Position numbers and translations under genes: made by a program
The notes under the pieces: model-generated
What the model was told of the DNA's origin: nothing
Seen by the model: only the letters and a program-made list of their open reading frames with translations
Databases searched by the model: none
Source: Alphaproteobacteria bacterium UBA2723
GTDB taxonomy: Bacteria; Pseudomonadota; Alphaproteobacteria; RF32; CAG-239
Length of the DNA: 5,739 nt
Reading direction: 5' to 3'
NCBI GenBank assembly: GCA_002353835.1
Contig: DEKL01000078.1
Location: forward strand, 1-5,739
Shown: positions 1 through 4,947 of the stretch, in pieces
How the letters are laid out: each line of letters begins with the position of its first letter
How positions within the stretch are numbered: the first letter of the stretch is position 1

Positions 1-27
1 TTTATTAATTATTTAATTTATTTCAAA

Positions 28-525
28 ATGAAAAACATTTTTGTATTAGGTTTGGCAGACCAAACCGCAGGCTTAAACCTTAGCCTAGATTCAGCTGTTG
101 CTGAAAATCCGAAGAAAGATGTTCTCTATTTCTATTTAATCGGAAGAAAAGGGAACGCAGTTGAAAACCTCAGTTTTTCTGAGCTATTGCAAAAGGCGGA
201 CATTCCGTTGCTTAAGAAGTATCTCAAAAATCATCATCTGAGCGCAAGCGACGAATATCAGATGGTGGTCACTTTGGGGATGGAATTTGAGGATGAACAC
301 CTTGCCGAACAAATTATCTGTAGCTATATTCGTCGCTACGGGTTGAGTTTGAAAGCAAGAGAGGCGCTTAATGATTTAGGATTAGAGCAGGCTTTGAAAA
401 CACTTAGGTCTCAACATGTGGAGACGGAAGAAATTTCAGATTTGTGTAGTGGAAAGATTTCCCTTCATCAAAGGCTGACAGATGGCTTTGAGATGTTAAG
501 AGATGATGAAATTCTTTCCATTTAA
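28..525 (+). CDS. hypothetical protein, 165 aa, unrecognised
   Basis: I do not recognise this protein. It is 165 residues, probably cytoplasmic: the N-terminus (MKNIFVLGLADQ) has a short hydrophobic run but no basic-hydrophobic-cleavage pattern, and no membrane segment follows. The first 40 residues could form beta strands (IFVLGLA, VLYFYLIG). The rest is mostly helical and rich in Leu, Glu and Lys, including a region around 75-130 that resembles packed helices but has no clear repeat period. Residues C97 and C140 are isolated, so no metal site is suggested. The ATG has no visible Shine-Dalgarno sequence; the preceding 27 bases are almost pure A/T. The frame stays open to the left window edge, so an upstream start cannot be excluded, though the base composition there looks intergenic. 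The gene ends just before a strong hairpin terminator and converges on fabI. Coding status is likely because of length, codon pattern and terminator placement; function is unknown. Confidence 0.75.
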   Translation: MKNIFVLGLADQTAGLNLSLDSAVAENPKKDVLYFYLIGRKGNAVENLSFSELLQKADIPLLKKYLKNHHLSASDEYQMVVTLGMEFEDEHLAEQIICSYIRRYGLSLKAREALNDLGLEQALKTLRSQHVETEEISDLCSGKISLHQRLTDGFEMLRDDEILSI

Positions 526-529
526 GCTT

Positions 530-564
530 AAAAAAAACATCGGTTAGAGAACCGATGTTTTTTT
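530..564. terminator. bidirectional rho-independent terminator between the 165-aa gene and fabI
   Basis: A perfect 9-bp stem, ACATCGGTT (537-545) with AACCGATGT (550-558), closes a 4-base AGAG loop. It is preceded by an A-run (530-537) and followed by a T-run (558-564), so the stem can extend by A-T pairs and a U-tract exists on both strands. It begins 5 bases after the stop of the + strand gene and 27 bases beyond the fabI stop, so it can end transcription arriving from either side. Confidence 0.9.
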
Positions 565-584
565 GTTTTCAGACTTTCCCTTTA

Positions 585-1412
585 TTAAAAATCAGCAAGA
601 ACTTCGGCTAATTCGTGAGTCTTGTGAATGTTTAACATAGCAATTTTGTTATAGCCGTTATCAACGTGTAAGACTTCGCCGGTAATGGCTTCACCTAAAG
701 GTGAAAGCAGGGCCAAAGCGGCACGACCGACTTGTTCCTGGGTAACGTTGGTTCCTAACGGTGCATTTAATTCGTTCCAGTGTAAAATCTTTCTGAAGTC
801 ACCGATACCGGAAGCGGCCAATGTCTTAATCGGACCGGCAGAAATAGCGTTAACGCGAACTTTCTGTTGTCCCATATCAACGGCGGCATAACGAACGGAA
901 GCTTCAAGAGCGGCTTTAGCAACACCCATAATATTGTAGTTTGGCAATACACGCTCGGCGCCTAAATAAGTTAATGTTAAAATAGAGCCGTTTTCGTTCA
1001 TATACGGAGAAGCACAGCGGCAAGCTTCAATAAACGAATAGCAAGAAATATGCATGGTGTTGGTGAAGTTTGCCAAAGTGGTATCAATGGTGCGGCCTTT
1101 TAATTGGTCTTTATCGGAAAAGGCAATAGCGTGAACAACAAAGTCTATCTTGCCCCATTTTTTGCCCAGCTCGGCAAAGCAAGCTTCAACAGATGCGGAA
1201 TCGGTTACGTCACACTTTATCAATGTCGGCTCAAAAGAAAGCTGTTGCGCCAAAGGAACAACTCTTTTTTCTAATGTTTCGTTTTGGTATGAAAACGCGA
1301 TTTGTGCTCCTTGAGCATCAAGCGCTTGAGCAATCCCCCAAGCAATGGATTTATCATTGGCAAGCCCCATAATCAGGCCTTTTTTACCGGACATAAGCAA
1401 TTCTGCTGTCAT
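585..1412 (-). CDS. fabI: enoyl-[acyl-carrier-protein] reductase (NADH), FabI
   Basis: FabI carries out the last reduction in each round of type II fatty-acid elongation, converting trans-2-enoyl-ACP to acyl-ACP with NAD(P)H in the cytoplasm; the family works as a tetramer. Numbering from the chosen start (275 aa): the Rossmann dinucleotide motif GLANDKSIAWGIA is at about 16-28, the CDVTD segment near 67-71, and the catalytic YX6K tyrosine and lysine at Y159 and K166 within PNYNIMGVAK. The other conserved tyrosine is Y149 (LTYLGAER). The substrate-loop region RVNAISAGPIKTLAASGI is at about 186-203. Ala97 in HAIAFSD aligns with E. coli Gly93. Length is slightly above the 262 aa of E. coli FabI because of a longer C-terminal tail. 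The frame opens at 1430 (MNMREK), but that ATG has no ribosome-binding site, whereas the ATG at 1412 (MTAELLMSGKKG, the usual family beginning) follows GAGGG with a 5-base gap; I therefore use 1412. It is divergent from recA and convergent with the 165-aa gene. Confidence 0.96.
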   Translation of the reverse strand: MTAELLMSGKKGLIMGLANDKSIAWGIAQALDAQGAQIAFSYQNETLEKRVVPLAQQLSFEPTLIKCDVTDSASVEACFAELGKKWGKIDFVVHAIAFSDKDQLKGRTIDTTLANFTNTMHISCYSFIEACRCASPYMNENGSILTLTYLGAERVLPNYNIMGVAKAALEASVRYAAVDMGQQKVRVNAISAGPIKTLAASGIGDFRKILHWNELNAPLGTNVTQEQVGRAALALLSPLGEAITGEVLHVDNGYNKIAMLNIHKTHELAEVLADF

Positions 1413-1417
1413 CTTTT

Positions 1418-1422
1418 CCCTC
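1418..1422 (-). promoter_or_regulatory. fabI ribosome-binding site that decides the start
   Basis: On the - strand GAGGG lies 5 bases before the ATG at 1412. Upstream of the alternative ATGs at 1430 and 1424 the sequence is A-rich (AAAAACAAAT) with no Shine-Dalgarno match. This supports the 275-aa form of FabI over the 281-aa form. Confidence 0.7.
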
Positions 1423-1455
1423 ATATTCATATTTGTTTTTTTAATAGTATCGTTA

Positions 1456-1485
1456 AAGATACCAACTGAGATATCCTCTTAACAA
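1456..1485 (-). promoter_or_regulatory. weak candidate fabI promoter
   Basis: On the - strand TTGTTA (1480-1485) and TATCTT (1456-1461) are separated by 18 bases, giving a predicted start near 1449 and a leader of about 37 bases to the fabI ATG. The hexamers are only moderate matches and this AT-rich region offers other weak combinations, so this is a suggestion only. Its -35 would overlap the dyad at 1482-1501. Confidence 0.25.
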
Positions 1486-1501
1486 ACAAAAATTTGTTTG
1501 T
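1482..1501. promoter_or_regulatory. perfect 9-bp dyad in the fabI-recA intergenic region, possible operator
   Basis: The arms ACAAACAAA (1482-1490) and TTTGTTTGT (1493-1501) are exact reverse complements around a central AA. It lies about 70 bp upstream of the fabI start and about 120 bp upstream of the recA -35. No T-run or adjacent stop suggests a terminator, and its size fits a dimeric repressor site. The regulator is unknown. AT-rich sequence raises the chance of accidental symmetry. Confidence 0.4.
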
Positions 1502-1618
1502 AAACACTTATTTTTGCGCTATTGTATATGTGAACAATGAGAAAAGCTCTGTTTTTGCTTCTAAGTGTATGAAAATATTTGATTTTTTAAAATAGTTACA
1601 AAAATGTGAAAAAAATAC

Positions 1619-1647
1619 TTGCAAATAGAACAAAAAAAGAACATAAT
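1619..1647 (+). promoter_or_regulatory. recA promoter
   Basis: TTGCAA (1619-1624) as the -35 and CATAAT (1642-1647) as the -10 are separated by exactly 17 bases. Transcription is expected to begin near 1654, leaving a leader of about 36 bases before the recA ATG. The spacer contains the LexA operator, the arrangement expected for an SOS-repressed sigma-70 promoter. Confidence 0.75.
1628..1642 (+). promoter_or_regulatory. LexA operator (alphaproteobacterial SOS box) of recA
   Basis: GAAC (1628-1631), seven A residues (1632-1638), GAAC (1639-1642): an exact direct repeat GAAC-N7-GAAC, equivalent to GTTC-N7-GTTC on the other strand. This is the known LexA recognition pattern in Alphaproteobacteria such as Rhodobacter and the rhizobia. 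It fills the spacer and its last base is the first base of the -10, so bound LexA would block RNA polymerase directly. Confidence 0.88.
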
Positions 1648-1676
1648 CGGTTTGAAATTAAAATTTGAAGACTTTT

Positions 1677-1683
1677 AGAGAGG
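1677..1683 (+). promoter_or_regulatory. recA ribosome-binding site
   Basis: AGAGAGG ends 6 bases before the recA ATG at 1690. It is a good Shine-Dalgarno match and fixes the start of RecA at [11 protein letters not shown], giving a shorter N-terminus than many alphaproteobacterial RecA proteins. Confidence 0.75.
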
Positions 1684-1689
1684 TTAAAT

Positions 1690-2721
1690 ATGGAAAAAGA
1701 TAAGGCGTTGGAAGCGGCGTTGAGCCAAATTGAAAGAGCTTTCGGTAAAGGTTCTATCATGCGCTATGGGCAGGATACGAAAATTGATATTGAGGCGATT
1801 TCTACCGGTTCTTTGGGAACGGATATTGCACTCGGTATCGGTGGTTTACCGAAGGGTAGAATTGTTGAAATTTACGGGCCGGAAAGTTCCGGTAAGACAA
1901 CTTTGGCTTTAAGCGTTATTGCGCAAGCGCAGAAAAAGGGCGGCACCTGTGCATTTATTGATGCCGAACACGCACTTGATCCGTCTTATGCCAAAAAAAT
2001 CGGTGTTGATATCAATAACCTGTTAATCTCTCAGCCGGATGCCGGTGAGCAGGCGCTTGAAATTGCTGATACATTGGTGCGTTCCGGCGCTATTGATGTT
2101 TTAGTCGTTGACTCGGTTGCAGCTTTGGTTCCGAAGGCTGAGCTTGAGGGCGAAATGGGCGACTCGCACATGGGCTTACAGGCACGTTTGATGAGCCAGG
2201 CTTTGCGTAAATTGACCGCAACGGTTTCCCGCTCTAATACACTTATTATCTTTATTAACCAAATCCGCATGAAAATCGGTGTGATGTTCGGTAATCCGGA
2301 AACAACGACCGGTGGTAATGCCTTGAAGTTTTATGCCTCTATCCGTATGGATATTCGTCGTATCGGCGCTATTAAAGATAAAGATGACGTTATCGGTAGC
2401 CAAACTCGCGTTAAAATCGTTAAAAACAAGGTTGCTCCTCCGTTTAAGACTGTTGATTTTGATATTATGTACGGCGAAGGCATCTCTAAGACCGGCGAGC
2501 TTATTGACTTAGGTGTTAAGGCAGGCATTGTTGAAAAGGCCGGCGCATGGTTCTCTTATAAAGGCGAAAAGCTCGGACAAGGGCGCGAAAACGCTAAACA
2601 AGCGCTTAGAGATAATCCGGCTTTAGCTGAAGAAATTGAGAATAAAATCCGTGCTGATGCAGGACATCTGACGACCGAGATGTTGGGTGGCGATGACGAG
2701 GACGCTTCCGCTGCTGAGTAG
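1690..2721 (+). CDS. recA: recombinase RecA
   Basis: RecA forms an ATP-dependent filament on single-stranded DNA, drives homologous strand exchange, and stimulates self-cleavage of LexA, so it both repairs DNA and triggers the SOS response that controls its own promoter here. The 343-aa protein is complete and close to the family length (353 aa in E. coli). The N-terminal polymerisation helix is [20 protein letters not shown]. Walker A is GPESSGKT at 63-70, the catalytic glutamate E93 is in DAEHALD, and Walker B is VLVVD at 137-141. DNA-binding loop L1 is around 154-162 (EMGDSHMGL). Loop L2 is around 192-206, followed by [13 protein letters not shown], the usual RecA signature. The C-terminal domain ends in an acidic tail ([11 protein letters not shown]), as is usual. 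No key residue is missing. It has its own LexA-controlled promoter and appears monocistronic: the next gene lies 311 bases downstream, beyond an inverted-repeat element and a terminator. Confidence 0.99.
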   Translation: MEKDKALEAALSQIERAFGKGSIMRYGQDTKIDIEAISTGSLGTDIALGIGGLPKGRIVEIYGPESSGKTTLALSVIAQAQKKGGTCAFIDAEHALDPSYAKKIGVDINNLLISQPDAGEQALEIADTLVRSGAIDVLVVDSVAALVPKAELEGEMGDSHMGLQARLMSQALRKLTATVSRSNTLIIFINQIRMKIGVMFGNPETTTGGNALKFYASIRMDIRRIGAIKDKDDVIGSQTRVKIVKNKVAPPFKTVDFDIMYGEGISKTGELIDLGVKAGIVEKAGAWFSYKGEKLGQGRENAKQALRDNPALAEEIENKIRADAGHLTTEMLGGDDEDASAAE

Positions 2722-2743
2722 GGGCGTGCTAAATCACGGTCAA

Positions 2744-2821
2744 ATCGCTGTGAGGAAGCCACTCGTCGGCGCGTCACGTACGTTTTAGTACGCTCGTGCG
2801 CCTTGGTGGGCTCACAGCGAT
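2744..2821. repeat. GC-rich multi-segment inverted-repeat (REP/BIME-like) element after recA
   Basis: An imperfect hairpin of 78 bases is built from nested exact arms: ATCGCTGTGAG (2744-2754) with CTCACAGCGAT (2811-2821), 11 bp; CCAC (2759-2762) with GTGG (2806-2809); GGCGC (2768-2772) with GCGCC (2798-2802); and CGTAC (2777-2781) with GTACG (2788-2792) around a 6-base GTTTTA loop. Short internal loops separate the segments, and GTGCT (2726-2730) can also pair with AGCAC (2822-2826) outside it. G+C of 2745-2820 is 47 of 76 bases by hand count, clearly above the AT-rich flanks. There is no T-run, so it is not a simple terminator. It has no coding frame I would defend. It resembles dispersed intergenic palindromic repeats, but copy number cannot be seen from one window. 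No flanking target duplication is evident. Confidence 0.7.
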
Positions 2822-2875
2822 AGCACCGCAATTTATCCCACCCATGGCTATATAATTTTATCCTGCCTCTTCGTG

Positions 2876-2904
2876 AAAAGCGTTCCGTTTGAGAACGCTT
2901 TTTT
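2876..2904 (+). terminator. rho-independent terminator downstream of recA
   Basis: AAAAGCGTTC (2876-2885) pairs perfectly with GAACGCTTTT (2893-2902) around a 7-base loop, followed by a T-run through 2904. It lies about 155 bases after the recA stop, beyond the inverted-repeat element, so the recA transcript probably carries that element in its 3' untranslated region. The A-run before the stem gives some bidirectional character. Confidence 0.88.
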
Positions 2905-2954
2905 AAGTTTTTATTGGTTGTGTGCCTTTTTCTTTAGTGTGGTTTATTTTCCTG

Positions 2955-2983
2955 TTGACTCACTGATGTTTATTTGCTAGGGT
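2955..2983 (+). promoter_or_regulatory. candidate promoter for the 140-aa gene
   Basis: TTGACT (2955-2960) and TAGGGT (2978-2983) are separated by 17 bases, with TG at 2975-2976 forming an extended -10. The -35 is a good match, while the -10 matches only at the key T-A-T positions. Predicted start is near 2990, giving a leader of about 43 bases. It sits between the recA terminator and the gene, where a promoter would be required. Confidence 0.45.
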
Positions 2984-3032
2984 TTTCCTCAATTTATTAT
3001 CATTATTTGTCTTATTTTAAAATCAAATCATT

Positions 3033-3455
3033 ATGGAAGAAGAAAAACAAAATCAACTGCTTCAGGCGGTGCGTGATGCGTGTCCGAAGGCAGAAGTTTC
3101 ATTGCTTACCACAATGCAGCGCGGGGATAAGATGTTGCTGGTGGTTCAAGGATCATTAGGTACTCTTGACGCATGGGGCTTTAGTACCGGTTCTGATTTG
3201 TGGTGGAGTGTTATTCACCCTGCAACGGAAAAGCTTAAAATCAGCGGAGCTATCAGAACGTTGTTTATCCTTTCTGATACGGATTTTATCCTCTATGCGC
3301 CGGCACTCGGTATTTATGGCGGGGTGTTCGGGGATATGAAAAAGCCTATCGGTTTTGAGGTCTATGGTGACGAGTGGCACCGTTACTATGCCGGCAGATG
3401 TGAGAGTGTAGATGATGTTATTGATTATCTGCAGAAGAAAAAAGGGACTTTTTAG
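3033..3455 (+). CDS. hypothetical protein, 140 aa, unrecognised
   Basis: I do not recognise this protein. It begins with a charged helix (MEEEKQNQLLQAVRDACPKAE), then alternates short strands and turns: MLLVVQG at 34-40, the aromatic WGFSTGSDLWWSV at 48-60, IRTLFILSD at 74-81, DFILYAPALGIYGGVFG at 84-100 and the aromatic YGDEWHRYYAGRC at 111-123. It ends in a short helix (SVDDVIDYLQKKK). There is no signal peptide and no convincing membrane span, so a small cytoplasmic alpha/beta protein is likely. C17 and C123 are far apart and suggest no motif. An in-frame TAA at 3018-3020 limits the start to 3033, although that ATG lacks a clear Shine-Dalgarno sequence. The gene has a candidate promoter before it and a terminator immediately after its stop, so it looks like a single-gene unit. 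The balanced amino-acid composition supports real coding sequence. Confidence 0.8.
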   Translation: MEEEKQNQLLQAVRDACPKAEVSLLTTMQRGDKMLLVVQGSLGTLDAWGFSTGSDLWWSVIHPATEKLKISGAIRTLFILSDTDFILYAPALGIYGGVFGDMKKPIGFEVYGDEWHRYYAGRCESVDDVIDYLQKKKGTF

Positions 3456-3484
3456 AAAATGCGTCGGATTATTCCGGCGCTTTT
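3456..3484 (+). terminator. rho-independent terminator after the 140-aa gene
   Basis: GCGTCGG (3461-3467) pairs with CCGGCGC (3474-3480), with one G-T wobble, around a 6-base loop. It is preceded by AAAA and followed by TTTTCTTTT. It begins directly after the stop codon, closing the single-gene unit and insulating the strong promoter that starts at 3505. Confidence 0.82.
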
Positions 3485-3504
3485 CTTTTATGCGCCTATT
3501 TGTT

Positions 3505-3533
3505 TTGACAAGAGAGGCATTTTGTGATATACT
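3505..3533 (+). promoter_or_regulatory. strong sigma-70 promoter of the HEVTH-protein gene
   Basis: A perfect -35, TTGACA (3505-3510), a 17-base spacer and TATACT (3528-3533) with TG at 3525-3526 (extended -10) make this the closest match to consensus in the window. The predicted start is near 3540, giving a 26-base leader before the ATG at 3566. It overlaps the GTG at 3524, so that codon would not be in the mRNA. Confidence 0.85.
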
Positions 3534-3553
3534 CCTTATATAATATTACTTAT

Positions 3554-3558
3554 GGGAG
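3554..3558 (+). promoter_or_regulatory. ribosome-binding site that fixes the HEVTH-protein start
   Basis: GGGAG lies 7 bases before the ATG at 3566. The only upstream in-frame alternative, GTG at 3524, lies inside the promoter. The protein therefore begins MTDKNEST and is 339 rather than 353 residues. Confidence 0.8.
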
Positions 3559-3565
3559 ACATAAG

Positions 3566-4585
3566 ATGACTGATAAGAACGAAAGCACCATTATTGAAGC
3601 AGGCGTTACTTTGACAGATGCCCAAAAGCAAAGCATTAACGACGGGGTTGATTGGGTTAAAAACTGGTATCAAAAACGCCATAAAGCAGGAATGTTTTTA
3701 GATGGCGCGGATATCGGTGCAGACGTGGAAGAATATAAAACAGCCATGGAAAATCTTGGTAATCTTCAAATTGTTGCCACAAAAGATATGTACGGCACCT
3801 TGGAAAAGATGATTTTAGAGGAAAAAATTCACCTAAAAGACGAGGTTATTGCACAGTTTGGTGGTGATGAAAAGCAAGCTATTGCCGCTATGTTGCTGGT
3901 TAATGAAAAGAAAAAGAATGACCCGCGTTATGAGAAAGCGGCCGGATTATCATTTTCTTATGTTAAAGAGAAAGTTTTGTTCTTAAATGTTCCGTTGATA
4001 GATAAAGAAGCGCAAAATGTGTACGCGCCTAGTTTGAGCAGTGCGGTGGCGCATGAGGTAACGCATACGCTTGGATTACAAATAAATGAAATGATGACTG
4101 CTCAGCTTTTAGAAAACGGAGGTTTGCGCGAGGGGGTTGCTCCGCATGCTTATTTGGATAACCCGAAAGAAGTATATGCGCGTATTAAAGAACTTTGTAA
4201 AAATTTTGATATTGACCCGACCAAAGAGATTACATTGGACGAAGTGAAAAAAATTCGTGAAGAATGTGAGAAAAAACGCACTGATTATGAGAAAAACGGT
4301 GGAAATGCTCCAAAGAAATTAGATAACCATTTGTTTGATCGTTATACGGATGATAAAATTGTTGAGTTGATAAATTATACCGCTTTAAATGATGCTGTCT
4401 TTTTTGATGATTATAATGCATTCAGAAGTGCGGCCAAGGCTGATTTGGCATTAAGCCAGCATAAGATTTCCGCTGCCGAGAAAGCGGCAAATAAAGGTGT
4501 TGCTAAAGAAGAAAAGGTTGCCCAAAAAGAAAAGACAGATGACCGTCTTATGCAGGCTATGCGTGATGATAGGGGGTTAGCTTAG
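3566..4585 (+). CDS. putative HExxH zinc metalloprotein (zincin-like), function unknown
   Basis: I do not recognise a named family, but the 339-aa protein contains a canonical zinc-peptidase motif, HEVTH at 163-167, inside a predicted helix (SSAVAHEVTHTLGL). H163 and H167 would bind zinc and E164 would be the catalytic base. A plausible third ligand is E202 in YLDNPKEVYARI, about 35 residues further on, which would give a gluzincin-like layout; this is inference. The N-terminal 150 residues are mixed helix and strand, with IAAMLLVNEKKK at about 105-117 and KVLFLNVPLI at 136-145 just before the motif. The C-terminal 45 residues are rich in Lys, Ala and Glu and likely helical or disordered. There is no signal peptide or membrane segment, so it is cytoplasmic unless exported by a leaderless route. 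It has its own near-consensus promoter and a good ribosome-binding site, which suggests high expression. Alternatives are a host-directed effector, a phage-derived protease, or a degenerate non-catalytic zincin. Confidence 0.85.
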   Translation: MTDKNESTIIEAGVTLTDAQKQSINDGVDWVKNWYQKRHKAGMFLDGADIGADVEEYKTAMENLGNLQIVATKDMYGTLEKMILEEKIHLKDEVIAQFGGDEKQAIAAMLLVNEKKKNDPRYEKAAGLSFSYVKEKVLFLNVPLIDKEAQNVYAPSLSSAVAHEVTHTLGLQINEMMTAQLLENGGLREGVAPHAYLDNPKEVYARIKELCKNFDIDPTKEITLDEVKKIREECEKKRTDYEKNGGNAPKKLDNHLFDRYTDDKIVELINYTALNDAVFFDDYNAFRSAAKADLALSQHKISAAEKAANKGVAKEEKVAQKEKTDDRLMQAMRDDRGLA

Positions 4586-4592
4586 TTAGCTT

Positions 4593-4943
4593 TTATTTTG
4601 CCTCATACTGTCTTTTTATCCAGCTCATGATGATATTGACGAGGTATTCCTGTTCAGCGATGGTCAATTCTCGGCCTTTGGGAAAATGGTGCCATTTTTC
4701 TATACAACCGCGACAACAACAAGCGGTGGCGTGTTGAGCGATAAATACCGGATGGCCTTTCATCGGTGTTTGTTTGCCGTCGTTTATTATCTCTGCCGGG
4801 GCTATTCTGTTTTTGATAAAATCCGAGGCGTGTGACTTAATTTTATCTAATCCTTTTTCACGGATATATTCAATATCTGTTTGTTTTAATTTGAATTTGC
4901 TTCTGAATTCGGATTTGGCCAGTCTTTCAAATAAATCTTGCAT
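4593..4943 (-). CDS. DUF4186 family protein, 116 aa
   Basis: The sequence matches what I know of the DUF4186 family almost throughout: LFERLAKSEFRSKFKL at the start, GLDKIKSHASDFI at 31-43, then APAEIINDGKQTPMKGHPVFIAQHATA at about 48-74, CCCRGCIEKWHHFPKGREL at 75-93, and a closing helix EQEYLVNIIMSWIKRQ. The family function is not established. The cluster C75, C76, C77 and C80 with H64, H71, H85 and H86 could bind metal or a cofactor, which is inference. Length is normal for the family, and there is no signal peptide. The start lies 4 bases after the stop of the upstream PHP-domain gene and has no clear Shine-Dalgarno sequence, so translation is probably coupled to that gene within one operon. 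Its stop lies 7 bases from the stop of the convergent HEVTH-protein gene. Confidence 0.9.
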   Translation of the reverse strand: MQDLFERLAKSEFRSKFKLKQTDIEYIREKGLDKIKSHASDFIKNRIAPAEIINDGKQTPMKGHPVFIAQHATACCCRGCIEKWHHFPKGRELTIAEQEYLVNIIMSWIKRQYEAK

Positions 4944-4947
4944 GGGC

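Noticed and set aside
1447..1462. Small hairpin GTATC-GTTAAA-GATAC upstream of fabI
   Set aside because: Only 5 bp of stem in AT-rich sequence, with no U-tract or conserved riboswitch feature; not enough to call a regulatory RNA.
2556..2831. Open frame of 91 codons on the - strand over the recA end and the inverted repeat
   Set aside because: It is antisense to well-conserved recA sequence, the translation has shadow-frame composition (rich in Ser, Arg and Ala), and there is no supporting start signal.
2851..2856. Perfect TATAAT hexamer
   Set aside because: There is no -35-like sequence 16-18 bases upstream (GCAATT), and any transcript would run straight into the terminator at 2876-2904.
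2882..2896. GTTC-N7-GAAC resembling a LexA site downstream of recA
   Set aside because: The half-sites are inverted rather than directly repeated, and they are simply the ends of the terminator stem at 2876-2902.
2974..3159. Open frame of 61 codons on the + strand overlapping the start of the 140-aa gene
   Set aside because: It overlaps the better-supported frame, has no ribosome-binding site, and its translation looks random (Cys, Arg and aromatic residues without pattern).
3524..3565. GTG-initiated 14-residue extension of the HEVTH protein
   Set aside because: The extension overlaps the -10 of the promoter, so it would lie upstream of or at the transcript start, and it has no ribosome-binding site; ATG 3566 has both.
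4230..4421. Open frame of 63 codons on the - strand within the HEVTH gene
   Set aside because: The His/Gln/Asn-rich translation is the typical mirror of an Asp/Lys/Leu-rich gene and has no ribosome-binding site.
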